Assembly (NCBI GenBank): GCA_003993805.1 | Contig: RSEF01000003.1 | Location: 63,087,599-63,151,598, forward strand | Source of the DNA: Himantopus leucocephalus | Taxonomy: Eukaryota > Chordata > Aves > Charadriiformes > Recurvirostridae | Direction of reading: 5' to 3' | Length of the DNA stretch: 64,000 nt | Part shown: one piece after another, positions 24,277 through 36,905 of the stretch | Numbering within the stretch: position 1 is the first letter of the stretch | How the letters are laid out: each line of letters starts with the position of its first letter | Notes under the pieces: generated by a model | What the model was told of the DNA's origin: nothing | What the model saw: only the letters and a program-made list of their open reading frames with translations | Databases searched by the model: none | Translations under genes and position numbers: made by a program

Positions 24277-27200
24277 GTGGGAGATCTTGAGAAGCTCAAA
24301 TGCCAGGAAAGCACCACAAGGTGCAAATCATTTATAACAATTAGGCGTGTTATTTGTGGTGGGGTAAGTGGGAGTGCACAGGGATAAATTACTAGCTTCT
24401 ACTTATCAACGATACACATGACCCATAGGACTGAAAGAAAAACAATACTTTACCTGTAAATTGATTACATTTTTTTAAGCCAGAAGGAGACAAAAAACAT
24501 GGCCTATGCCAGTATTTTTAGAGAAACAATTCAGAAGTTAGACTTCAGTCTAGCCATAAATACATTAGCCTGAGAGAAGGACTTCTTTCCCTCTTCATCA
24601 GTATCTACTACCCTCTAGCAAATACAGTGAATCCATCCTTGATAAAACAGTTCATTGCTTTTTTCCTTTTGCTAATACATACATCATTAGGCATCACTAC
24701 ATTTGTCTGTGTTCATGTAAGAGGTCTGCACTTTAATATCTTGAGGTTTCCTGCCAAATGCTGAGGTGAAGATGGCAAAGCAGTTCAAGTGAAATAAAAG
24801 ATCTTTGCCTATTCTTAGAATCAGTACTGCTCAAAGCTTGCCTTGCTTCCTGAAATATTGGGTTGGTATTTTTTACAAATGTTTTTACTTTTGTGCTACT
24901 AGATCTGGGATAGACATGGAAATAAATGTCAACATTACAAAAGAAAAGCTGAAATTGTGGTAGAGTCAACTGGGATCAAAAAAAATGGAAATCTGCCAAG
25001 AAAGTCTTATATTCAAATCACTTCCTCTCCAATTTTGCAGTATCAAGACATTTGACTTATTCTGATCAGGTTTAGATAAGAGTCTGGGCTGTCCAAAGTA
25101 TGTCCAAGCTGAAAACACAAACTAAAGTTGCCAACATTTTGGGACAAAAATATTTGGGCTCTGGGTATATTTAAGTGTTACAGGAAGAATATTCTAAAAG
25201 CTCCAATATCCATCTGCTGTATAAAACACTGATTGTTTGAAATTCCATCATCAGTCAACTTTTTGCTAAATGGTTGAATAAAACCTGAATGTGGAAAAAA
25301 ATCTCATTAGGGTAGTCTGTACCTACTCTGGGGGCAGCGACTGAAGTCTAGGGGATACATTATGAGGCAAAGTCCTCCTCAGAGATCCATGGGGACAGAC
25401 TGATGCTTAGCTAGGAGTCTTTCCAATGACCTTGTTGAATTTTGGATCAGCCCCTCAGATGTCAGTTTATGTGCACATCGGAATATAAATGCTGTACAAA
25501 TGCATGTGTACATTGTGCCTTAGGATCTGCAAAAGTACAGATCAAAAAATACAGATTGGAGAGAAAGACAAATGTGATGATAATTAAGTCAGATGAAACT
25601 AATACATTTTCCAGCTGCAGTTAAGAACCGTTAAGCAAATGGCACTTACATATTTTCATCTTTCTGACATGGGAATGCAAGTATTTTATATCTGTTGAAA
25701 GACAGGCTTTATAAACCACATTGTCAAAGTATGAGCAATCAGTTTTTACTTTAATTTTCCCAAGGCTCTGCCTTTTCACAGGAACCGCATAATGGTTCTT
25801 TGGGAAAAAAAAAAAAGAAAATAAAAGAGTTCAGACTGTTCAGCTAATAATGATAGCTTAGACAACAAATAATATTTCATAATTATAGATACAGAGTAGA
25901 GTTCTCATGTTAACCTACTTTGGAGAGTCAACAAGAATATAAACACTAAGTTCGGGGAAGTTAACTGAAGCCAGCATTTTAAAAAGCTGTTCTTAACTCA
26001 GTCCCTAATTCCTATTATTTGCTAGTTCATAGATTAATCTAATACTGCTCCCTATTACTACTGTTGTCTGAAACATCACATTTCAAGAACTTATTTTCTG
26101 TTAATTAGAAGTGTGTCAAATTGAACTTTTGCATATTGTATATCTTCCTCACGATGAACGGTTCTCAAATGTTTCAGCCAAATCTATAGGCATGTTCCTG
26201 AGACTATGCAAGAACTTAGAGACTTGGTGCTTTTGTTTTCCTGACCAGACTCATTTCACAACTTGGTCATGTTTCAGCTGGAAGTAAGTGGCTGCGACTG
26301 CCGAACTCAGTGCTGTGGGCTTGTGCTAGGCACGCTAAGCTATTGCTTACAACACTCAGTCCCACCGGACCTAGGCACGGGGCTGCTTAGCTTACAAAAC
26401 AGTAGAAAGAGGACATTATCTTCAGACAAGCCAGTGAAACCCCTAAAACTCAGGCAGCGTAGAGGTGTTTCATGTTGGCTGCTCAGGTGTCTGCAGACTC
26501 CGTCCCAGAAGACAGGCCATTTCTCACAAATTGCTCTGACAGCAACATGTCTCCATCCTACCTGAAGTGAAATTTAAGTCTATTTGTGCATCGGAGATGT
26601 GAATAAAGAGAAAGATGTGCGATGAACAAATACCAAATTGCTTCTTATTTAGTGAACCCCAGCCAATCTGTGTCTCAAATGGAGCAGAACTTCTCTTGCA
26701 TAACAGCGTGTGAATGTGTGCTGCATCAAAATACGGACGTGACAAGGTTTTGAACTTAAAAAGAGTGTCTGGGTACTCCCTAGCTTGCCCTTGACTTTGC
26801 ATCTTTTGCATAATAACAAATTGTCACATTGTGAGTGTTTATGGGGTGGACAACGTGACTAATTCATTTCCTTGTTTAATGTTCTTTGTGTTATTATGCT
26901 TTAAACCATTAGAAAGTCCATAGTTACTCCATAATTACTTTAGTCCATAGAACATGAAGTGAAAGTAAATGGAGAACTGAATTGTCAGTGATGTATGTCC
27001 TTCCTTTGAATGTAATCAGGGCAGTATCCTTTCTGTCAGACTGAAGGTAGGCAAATCGTTATCCCCTCAGCACTGTTATAAGTCAGTCCAATAACAGGAG
27101 GTTTATTCTGGAAGACTCACTGAAATGTGAGGCATGTGTTGCACACCTGAAGATATGGCAAGGTCTGATTATCAGTCTGCCTCTATTCTGAGTGAAAATG

Positions 27201-28289
27201 TTATCAATGTCAGCATCAAGTCTGTTGAACAAGTTGCAAAAGGGTTTCAGGAGGCATCTCCCCTCTCATGAAGGGCTCTAAGACCTTTGTAACAACCCCA
27301 AGAACTGCAGGACCTCCACCAGATGTAAAAAGACATATTACAACCAGCTGGTCCTGTATTACTCGGTTACAGTCCATGAATTGTCACTTTATAATTGTCA
27401 AGCAATTGTAATAGCTTGAGTCATTTTAAAAAAAAATATTCAAAAAATGCTTGCTTTGCTTTTCTCCACATCCAGCAAACTGTACTGGTGTTAGAGTCAT
27501 GTGAATGTCCTGCAGACGACATAGACAAGTCATCTTCTGCATGCAATGGGTCACTGATGCACCAACATTAGCAGAAAGGTGATGTGGCTGTTGCATTTCA
27601 GTTTTTGTTAGAATTCAGTTTTAAAAACAGCCCTATACTGTTTGTTTCTTCTCCTAATGAAAAGCTTGTACTGGGAAAATGTGATGACTCACCTACTTCT
27701 CCCCTTTGCTACAGAAAGATAAAGAGGTTGGCAAGCGGCTGCAGAGCAAGACAAAGTCGAGAAAAGAAGTCCATTCTCCTGTCCCGTCACAAGAAGGACC
27801 AGCAAGCTCTGCCTCTGCAGACCTTTTCTTCAGGTGACTCAATCTCCCACATTGACTGTGATCCTGGAAAAAGGGCTCATGCCAAATAACCATCTGGATA
27901 ATGCTGCAAATTCCAAGCTAATCAGGGAAATTGCCTATTCACTTGAACAACAGTCACAGGCCTGGGAGACGCCAGCCTCCAACTGCAGTCATGCCTTGGC
28001 TCATTAGTCCTATGTGCCCCTGAAACTCAACTGTCAAAGGGGTGTTGAGTGCACAAAGCACTGGGCAGCATCTGAATTAAATTCCTGCGCGGAACCAAAA
28101 ATAGAACATTTTGAGCCCCTTTTCTGTTGTGAAGAAAAAATGCCTGGACAAAAAAATGCTTTTCTTGGTATTATTTAATGTGTTTTTCTGTCTAAAAAGC
28201 TAAAGATTTTTGGCCTCAAGGGGTGCTAGCCTGTTACCTTAGAGACTGTTTCTTTTAGAGGCAGTGGAGTGGCAGAGGGCATGCCTTTG
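24277..28289. other. unique non-coding DNA
   Basis: No gene supported over 4 kb. Open frames of 101 codons or fewer occur at 26263-26565 and 27584-27889 and show no domains. An A-rich patch lies at about 25806-25827. Confidence 0.5.
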
Positions 28290-28570
28290 CTGCTTACCTT
28301 GGCAACCGTGAATTGCTAAATGCTGTTCCCATGAATGCGAGTCTTTCACTGCCATTAACGCTTGCCCACAGGTATAAACATTCCTTCATGAAAAGGTCCA
28401 GGGGAATGTACACTACCTCGATAAAAATCAAGACGACAAACAAAAGCATATTATATAACAGAGCAGTTATATAAAATTAGATTTTAAAACAAGACGTGTC
28501 TTTAATGACATTGATCCTGGACGCGGTCAAATTTCCTGTTCCATTTATATTCCCTACAGCCATACCAAGC
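28290..28570. promoter_or_regulatory. candidate conserved non-coding element
   Basis: Repeat-free sequence with several CpGs in an otherwise CpG-poor area (near 28339, 28361, 28420, 28434, 28494 and 28523). It also has an ATAAAATTAGATTTTAAAAC core near 28469. The mix of AT-rich cores and retained CpGs is typical of enhancers, but the call is weak without alignment. Confidence 0.2.
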
Positions 28571-30127
28571 GGTGGCAGTGGGGAAGGGAGGAAAGCGAGA
28601 AAGCTCGACAGGATATTCTTATTTCTGTAATTGCAAGATGGAAGAGCGTTGTGTCTGTACTCAGAATAAACGTGCTGGACGGCTTCACCGGAATAGTACG
28701 AGTCCAGTGGTCTCCCTGCCTGGCACTGGGGCAGATGGAGGCAGGAGGAAAGCAGAGCTCGCCGGGGCTGTGCAATGGCAGTAGCTCCCCCCCACTCACA
28801 GGAATTCTTTATGGTCTAGCTGGGCAAACACTACAGGCAACATTCTCAACATGTTTACCTGTATAAAGCCCTTGTGCTGCAAAAACAAGAGATTTGTTGT
28901 ATTCTTCCTGTAAATGAGGCTGTTGAGCGCAGAGGAATTAAGTTCTAAACTTAATTCTCCCCTCCCTCCCCACCCCCCAGTCTCCATTTTGTAAACAGAT
29001 TTTTTTAAAAAACACGAGATTTTCATCCCTTTATCAAGTCAATTCATATTCTCAGGTCTCATCTGATAGTCAGTACTTCTAATAATACCGTGATTTATCT
29101 GGTTTTTTAGATTGCAGTGAGATGTATTTTAGAAGGATAATAATGTCTTGGAAAAACCGTTCCACTAGAAGACATGCCTCTAAATGTCTGTCAATGGGGA
29201 CCCAGAAAATGACTAATGGCTCACACAGGCTAAAAAGCACAGACCTCAGCAAAGCACAAGGAGGCTATGGTCTTGATCTGCCTATACAAGAGAAACTTTG
29301 TGCAATGATATAGGGGCATTTTCCTGCAGCAAGCTTGTTGGGACAGGAGAAGACTGCTCTTGCCTCGAGAAAAGCCATGTAGCCGTGGTGCTTAGCACCT
29401 CCCACGTAACCCTCCATGTGAGCAGAATGGGTTGGTCTTGCATCCCCGATGTGCTGTGACATCTGGCAGCCAAATGAGCTCTCAGCTCTCAGCTTTCAGC
29501 TGAGCCTAATGCGCTGCAGAGCTTCAGGATCGCCGCTGAGGCGATGGCCATATCGCTGCACCCAGTTAGCCACGTGTGTATGCAGACAGACCGCTTCTTC
29601 TGAAACACTCGTGTGCACCCAGAGGATGTCACTGGAAGAGCAGCTCTTAGGATACCATGTAATCGAGCATGTCCAGGCCAAATCCCTACAGAGCCCCACT
29701 GATGCCTGAAGAATGGCCAAGCTATCGGTGCAGTGCCCTGATGCACTCGGTGCCTCTCATCTGTTCAAAGAGTTGAATTACAGTAAGAATCAGATCCACT
29801 ATCTGGTTTAGATTTAAAGTGTATCTAGATTCTCCTTTATAACCTAGTAGAAGAAAATACAGGCCTTACTGTATAGGCTTTTCTTTCTTACCCCTTTTTG
29901 GCGGAGCACGGAGAATTTTTTCTTTTCTGGCATTAGCCAAGCTCACCCCATGCACCCCTTTCCTCCCCCTTCCCCTGCAGGTGATTAAATGGTGGGTTCA
30001 GCAGTGTATGAGTAGCAGGTAGGAAGACTGGCAGGGCAAGATGAAATTTTTACTTTTTTTCCAAAATTCCAAGTGAATCTTTCCCCTCTTTATACAAAGG
30101 GGAAACACCCATTGCTGCCAAACAAAA
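28571..30127. other. unique non-coding DNA
   Basis: No gene supported. Overlapping frames of 60-86 codons appear on both strands at 29449-29746. They have no recognisable domain. Confidence 0.5.
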
Positions 30128-30717
30128 GGCAGCATGGCCAGCAGGTCAAGGGAGGTGATTCTGCTCCTCTACTCCGCTCTCGTGAGACCCCACCTGGAGT
30201 TCTGTGTCCATCTCTGGAGCTCTCAGCACAGAAAAGACATGGACCTGTTAGAGTGGGTCCAGAGGAGGGCCACAAAAATGATCAGAGGGTGGAACACCTC
30301 TCCTATGAGGACAAATTGAGAGAGTTGGGGTTGTTCAGCCTGGAGAAGTAAAGGCTCCGGGGAGACCTTATTGCAGCCTCTCAGTACTTAAAGGGAGCTT
30401 ATAAGAAAGCTGGAGACAGACTTTTTAATAGGGTCTTTTGCAGTAGGACAACGTGTAATGGTTTTAAACTAAAAGAAGATAGATTAAGGCTAGACACAAG
30501 GAAAAATTTTTTTATGAAGAGGGTGGTAAAACACGGGAACAGGTTGCCCAGGGAGGTGGTGGATGCCCCATCCCTGGAAACACTCAAGGTCAGGTCGGAT
30601 GGGGCTCTGAGCAACCTGATCTAGTTGAAGATGTCCCTGCTCATTGCAGGGGGGCTGGAGTGGATTACTTTAAAGGTCCTTTCCAAACCAAACTATTCTG
30701 TGGTTCTGTAATTCTTT
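30128..30717 (+). mobile_element. CR1 LINE, 5'-truncated, plus strand
   Basis: The longest CR1 copy in the window. It runs from within ORF2 through the stop to the terminal octamers (ATTCTGTG GTTCTGTA ATTCTTTG, about 30694-30717). The 3' untranslated part contains the CR1 string GATGTCCCTGCTCATTGCAG. Its wording differs from the copy at 9.7 kb (for example CAGTACTTAAAGGGAGC against CAGTACCTAAAGGGGGC), so the two probably belong to different CR1 subfamilies or ages. Confidence 0.95.
30134..30624 (+). pseudogene. CR1 ORF2 C-terminal remnant
   Basis: The C-terminal end of CR1 ORF2. Family words in order are [69 protein letters not shown] and DGALSNLI, ending at TAG 30622-30624. Two lesions are clear: a one-base deletion after MIRG at about 30286-30290, which shifts the frame, and an in-frame TAA at 30349-30351 where the family normally has an Arg codon. 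The usual Trp of HWNRLP is Gly. The catalytic domains are absent because of the 5' truncation. Confidence 0.9.
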
Positions 30718-33245
30718 GAAAACACACAGAGCACTTCAGCAGGCTTAAGCAACAGCCACACACCAGGCAAGTATGAAGAAGGCAAGCCGCCTATCATGGG
30801 AGGAAATCTGTCCTGTTGGCCATGCTCTGCCCTTCCTGCCTCTCAGTGGGGTGACTAGAGGACATGCAGAGAGTACGTGCAGAACCAGAGACCCAAGCCT
30901 GGCCAGGAAACCAAGAGTGGCCTTTTGCTTTGCTCCTGAAACCTGTGGGTTTGATGTTTTCTCTCTCAAAAGAGGAAATGTTACACTGACAGGAAAAATA
31001 TTCACAGATGTCACTTCTTGAGATACTTCTCTCCCTCTTTCTCTCTCCTCCCTCTTGAGCTCCAGTGAAGTGGTTCCCAATTCTTTGCTGGTAAAGCAGC
31101 TACATTTTTATTTTCCTTTGCCCACACGTTGTAGCTCTGTCAGAGGGTGAAGCACGTGGTAGAGGCTCTTCTCCTGGAGAGGCCGGCCAGCTGCCCCCAG
31201 AGGTCCTGCCTCAGAATCTCCCCTCACTCTCCAACCTCCTCATGTCCCCTCACCAGGCCTGGTGTCAAGCACTGACAGCCGCAACAGAGCCAGGGATGTA
31301 CCCAGCACCCTGTGAGTGCCGGCCATCAACCTGGTATACTTTCCCACTACAGTGGCACAAGCTTCATGCCTGCTGACCAGCTAGTGCTATAACTTTGGGC
31401 TTCTACTGGTGTTACTGGGAGAACAGCTTTGTGCTTCTTTCTGCTAATCACACCAGTGATCACACCACCACTGTCTCCTAGTAGGAATGGGGTCTTTACA
31501 GATTTATGTCAGGTACTTCTGCGAAACCACTGCTTATTCTACTACTTTCTACACCCACCTTTATTGACATCTCTGCTCCTGGTGCAACATCAAGAGAATA
31601 TGGAACCTCCTGGTCTGCTGCACCAGCCAGTGCCTGTGGGGTCCACAGCCTCAGGGGCTTTCAGGGGTGTGGTAAGGGTCTAAAGCCCTCATATTCAGAG
31701 GTTTCCTCTGAAAAGGAAATGAAAAGAAATTATCAGAGTACAGGACTTACTCCTGCTTGAATTCAAACCTCACAAGAGATTACCAGCAGCCATCTGTATG
31801 CATATAAACACACAACCAAACCAAAACAGGACAAGACCACCAGGAAAAAATAAGTATGAAGAAGGACAAAACAGTACTTACACTTTTGATCCCCAAAAAA
31901 GTGAATGTTCTCCTCAGCAGCACTAAGTGAAACAACAACAAATGAGAGCTGTTCCTTGGCTTCTTGATTGAAATAACATTCCTTCACAAAACAAATAGTA
32001 TCACTTTCCAGGTGTTTGTCAAGTGAGACACAATGGTAATTATGGGACATTTCTATAATCCACAACTCCCAATTGAGAAAGATTGAAAAGGCGTTTGATT
32101 TATGAGACATGAAGCAATTGAGAAGCAATGCAGTTGTGAAATCCATTAGTGCAAACATCTTTCAAGGAATATTAAAATACTGGGGACACATAGATCAAGC
32201 TTAGCAACTTTACAAGCTCAGAATGTTTGCTGTGTAAGAGTTACAGTGCAACTAAAAAAAAATCAAACAAAAAAATTTCTTCATTATATTTTTCCTGCAG
32301 TATCAAAGTACATGAAAACATTCCAAGTAGCAGAACATTTGCTCTGCTCAGTTCAAAGTAGCGGAATACATAATATATGTAAATTGAATAGATTAAGCAA
32401 AAAAGTCATAAACATTTCTGAATTGAATATGCACTTAAGAAAAATATTCTGTCTCATAGTTCTGTGTTCAAAAACTGTTGCTCATGTTGATTTCTGAAGC
32501 CTTTAGTGTACTGAGAAGGCCAATATGAGCCCTGGCATCTTCTTCAGGAAAAAAAAAAGAAAAAGAAGAAGAAGAAGAATGGAAAACAATCAGGAGGGCT
32601 GGAGTACCTGTAAACACCCACCACTTGGCAGCTGAACTGGTAGCAAGCAGACTTTAATATTTAGAAGCAATTAAATTTTTGTTAGTCAAAAACCATCACA
32701 ATTCTGTTTCCTTTCAAAATTTTGGAGGGTTCAGACTTGGGGTGCCTTCCTTCCCCAAAGGCACCCTCTCCTTCCTCCCTCACCCAACTCCACGATGGAA
32801 GTGCAGTCCAATGGCTGCCGCTGTTTCTTTCCTGGCATGGAGCAACAATAACCATTTACATCAATGAAACATAAATCTGGGCACATAACGGCATCAGATA
32901 TCAAACAAAATAAGCCAGCTATCAAACAAACCTGAAGACTGGTAGGGGAACAAAGACAAGATCAAAGGCTACAGTTCTCACTCCAATGTGAGCTTTTCCA
33001 CTGCTTCCCAGTCATGACATTACTGCGCAACCCAGTGACAACAGCCCCCTGTGTTTCAGAGCTATCAAAGAAATTTCCACTACAGGAAACACATAGAATA
33101 AGGTCAGATACTTCATTATTTTAGTTTTCCAGCATCTGTGTCAGGTCACATTTAGATTTGTTTAGCTGAATTTCCTGCATCTGGGCTGTAAATTCTTGAC
33201 ATATTCAGCAGTTCCTCCATAACTACAGCCCCCAGAATAAAATGT
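30718..33245. other. unique non-coding DNA
   Basis: No gene supported. There is a CT-rich tract at about 31026-31060 and a C-rich stretch at 31180-31260. The frame at 31763-32158 (131 codons, minus) has no recognisable domain and is chance-length. An A-rich then GAA-rich simple repeat lies at 32548-32580. Confidence 0.5.
32548..32580. repeat. A-rich/GAA simple repeat
   Basis: A run of As followed by about five GAA units. It is short and ordinary. Confidence 0.85.
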
Positions 33246-33284
33246 TCTTGCCTTGCCTTACCTTGCCTTGCCTTGCCTTGCCTT
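33246..33284. repeat. CCTTG pentanucleotide microsatellite
   Basis: About eight units of CCTTG with one CCTTA and one TCTTG variant. It lies in unique DNA with no transposon next to it. Confidence 0.95.
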
Positions 33285-36200
33285 CCCACAAAAACTCTCC
33301 TCCTTCTCCAAGGCAGGAATTTGGTGTGGTTTCGTCACCAAGTTATGACACTTCAGGTTTCTGAGGGTGTCTTTCCCCAGGTCTGCACTGACTGACCTCA
33401 GCCCCCCTGCAGCCGGCCAGCAGGTGGTCCTGGAAGGCAGTGTACCCATAGTCTTGACCCAAGAGTATCTACATGACCACTGCTTCTGGCATCCCCCCCT
33501 GTGACATACAGAGCTACCTTCCAGGGTATAATAGTCTGGGTGGGGGAAATAAATAAACTGGTATAATTTCAGGGGAAGCAAGTAGCAGCGGTTTTGGTTC
33601 ACTACACTGGAGGTGTTAGAGGCTGAGAGTTGCCAGGAAAAGGACTATGCAAATTAAGGGATATTTTTTTCTGTAACACGGTGAAATTAAAGAAAATTTA
33701 AAATTAGCATTCTAACACTAGCTTCACAGGTCCTAATTTTGCCATTACTGAATAAATGCACTGAAATGTGGGGGAAAAAAGACTTCTGGCAGGGAGCTGT
33801 GAAATGCTGTGATTATCAGGGAGCAGTGGAAAAGTTCCCTGGAATTAGCTAGCGGTCATGTACCGGGCTGTTTCAACCACTGTGAACAGCTCGTACCTAC
33901 TGTGAACACACCAAGGGAGCAGCCCTCATCTCCCCCTCTCCAGATTTTTGGTGTGGGCTGGATGGTCCTGGTCATTTTCTTCCTCTCCTTACAGCAAACA
34001 CACTCTAATTCATCCATCAACATAACTTGTCAGCTTCCATTGTAAAACGGTGGTCACAGTTTGAAGGTATCAGTACAGATGGCCTGCAGTGATCCTCTTA
34101 TATTGCTGTACCAAAGTCACCCTCAAACATTCCTCATTTGAAAGCAACCGTAGCTGATTTATGTCACAAGTTATTGTACTACATAGTCATGGCTAAAAAC
34201 ACGTCTTATTCTGAAAGTTTTGGACCAACAAGTATTTTTGATGGCAAATACCACAAGAATATGCTACTAATTTTTACCCATCCAGTGGCTTACTTTAATC
34301 AGTGCCTCTGTAGTGAAGTCACAGCTGGGATGGTGGACAACAAATATTTAAAAGTACTCTGTAATGCTATGCAAAAGTGTAGGGCACAAGCTGAGGAAGA
34401 ACACCATATCCAATTGAAGTGGCAGAGGAATGCAGTAGGCAGAATGTAATTACTTGTATGAGAATTTGCCTAGGAAACTGAAGCTAACACCTCCACTCCT
34501 TTGAAAAATATACTTTTTAGCATATGATAATTCATCTGTAAGTTTCTCTGCTAGGTGCACATTGTAAGAGCGTCAGCAGGCACTCACACAGGGTGGAGAA
34601 AAAAATTAAAAAACCAACAGAATGAATGTTTCTTGAATGTCTACTAAATTCAAGCTGATGTAAGAAAAAGATTCCCTAACTGCCTAAGGAGATCAAAGTG
34701 GAAATAAAGGGAAAACAAGGTTTGGTTTGAGCTTCACACACTTCTGAACTTCTGGAAACCAGCACCAGAGGCAGAAAGAACCCTTCTGACCCAGGAAATG
34801 CTAAACTCCATACAAATGCCTTGTTTTCCATAGGATTTAAGACATGGGGCTAAACTTATATTTGGAAACTGTTGAAAACGGTTTGGCAATTCACGATGGG
34901 TTTGACGAAAGCACTCAAATGTTTAAAAAAAATAGCCTGGGATCTTTTGGATGCCCTTAGGTCCTGGAAGGAAAGCCTTAAGTCTATACTCACTAGTAAG
35001 AGCAAAAGTCTACATCCAGAAAGCGATTCAGGGGTGGCACTGTGGGGATGCCTGGTGTTTGGAAAGCCATCGCCCAGCCCTGCGATGCTGAGATCCTACT
35101 ACCAGGCACTGTACAGGAGGTGGCTACAGGGAATCACATCGACCCTGTGAGCTGCTGAGGCTAACACTGAGCAGAGAGCCCCTTCAGTTAGTGAACTGGG
35201 AAACCCCGAGGACAGGCACAGATTTTAACTGTCCTCAATGGCCCATGTGCCGTACTCAGAGTTATTAGAAGGTGCCCTCCCCTCTTCAAACCAAAGCCCC
35301 AATGTCTAGGAAAACAGCCTAAATTACAACACAGAGCAGAGGTGTCCAGCCATGTTTGCAAAAATGCCCCCAGGACAGTGGTCTGAGCGACATTTGCGGT
35401 TACGCGGGAAGTGGCTGACTACTGCTCACCTTGCTCCTTCAAAATTGGTAGAAGTGGGCTCTGCCCTTCCCTGTTTCTTTGGGAAGCTCTCAAACCAGCC
35501 AGTAACAGGCACGTGCCCTCCCGCCGGCTCAGACACCCCGCGCAACAGAAGGACAGGCTGTTGAAGAAAGGGAGTGCAAGTGGCAATTTATACACTGTGC
35601 ATAGAGTATGTAGAGAGGGGTAGCTCTCCATGTTAATCTTAATCCCTTGGGCCCTGGAAGCAGGACAGCTAAAAAAAGCTAATTAGATGAAGCATGGCAC
35701 CACGCAGAGGCAGCAATATTGCCTTTATCCAGAAGCTAACTTGGGTGTGCAGCGTCTATGTATGCGCTGTAGCCAAGAGAGAGGGGCAATAGGGAGACTT
35801 GGCTTCAATCTCTGCCTTGGTCATCAGTTTGCTGTGTTGTCTGGTCTTCCACAGGTGATAAATACAGTGTGTTCTAGTATGTACACAGGCCGAAGACAAT
35901 CATTATTCCTTAAGACACAATGGTATACAGCTGCAACAAGAATAAAAACAACAGAAGAGACAGGGGAGACAAGCTTCAAATATGAAATTCACTTTAATGA
36001 TATATCATATTTTAGACCAGACTCCCTTCACAGTTTTCCACAAAATCAATCTTAACAGAGAACTTTACAGGCACAGAGTATAGAACTGGAGGAAGCAGAC
36101 CCCTTTTATTCCTGGAAATGGAGAGAAATTTTCCATGCACACATATGTGCCCGTGCACTCACAAAACCTCCTCGAGTATGACTTTAAGAGAAGCAGCAGC

Positions 36201-36559
36201 ATTGCTCAGCTCGGATCAGCCAGAACCACTTCATTTTGATTGAAGGGAGGAAAAACAACAACAGTAAAACTCAAACCACTGGGTTCAACAATTTGGGCCA
36301 AGTCCTAAATATAGAACTGCTTTCTTATGGAAAGAAATACCAAAAAAAACCACCAACCCAAAACAACAAAAAAAAAACCCTCCAGAAGATCTGAACTGTT
36401 CCCAAAATTGTCTGAATTTGGTGCCAAGCACACAGGGCAGCCTAATACTTACAAGGCCGCCTGTGCCAGCTCTGAATCCCTCCAGTAACTGGAGACTGCA
36501 TATCCAAGACTGGGAAGTGACTATGGAAAAAAACCCTGTTTTCTAGTGGGCAAGCTGTC
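33285..36559. other. unique non-coding DNA
   Basis: No gene supported over 3.3 kb. Open frames of up to 122 codons (35687-36055, plus) show no domain. An A-rich patch of CAAAA-type units is at about 36338-36380. Confidence 0.5.
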
Positions 36560-36905
36560 CAGCCTTTTTAACCCTCGCTTGAATGCTTGCCTCGAGGCCG
36601 CACCATGCACAATCTTTCCCTGGCAGCTTGCCTCCGGCTACCGGCACTTGCCGCCTGGCATGGCCTCCAGCACCCGCCTTCCAGCAGTGTGCGGGGCAAA
36701 GCGACGGCTTTACTGCTTGCGAGGAGAGGGTTTGGCCCCGCTGACGAGGCCAGCAGCTCCTGCCTTCCCCGCTGCCCAGGCCGGGCACCTTCGGTGGTAT
36801 CTGCCTGCAGGAAGGGTGGTGGTTTGTCCTGTGGCACCAGCTGGAAGGTGCCGGCAAGGACTCACCCCCACCGTGCCCACGGGGCGCAGAGCATCTCCAT
36901 CACTG
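36560..36905. promoter_or_regulatory. GC-rich, CpG-bearing patch (weak CpG island)
   Basis: By eye the block is clearly GC-rich and holds about 20 CpGs in 345 bp, against a CpG-poor background. That fits a weak or eroding CpG island. Several long frames overlap here on both strands simply because stops are rare in GC-rich DNA. The plus frame 36587-37033 starts with a fair Kozak context (GCCGCACCATGC) and runs 148 codons, but no domain is recognised. It may be an orphan promoter, an alternative first exon, or GC-rich DNA without function. Confidence 0.35.
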
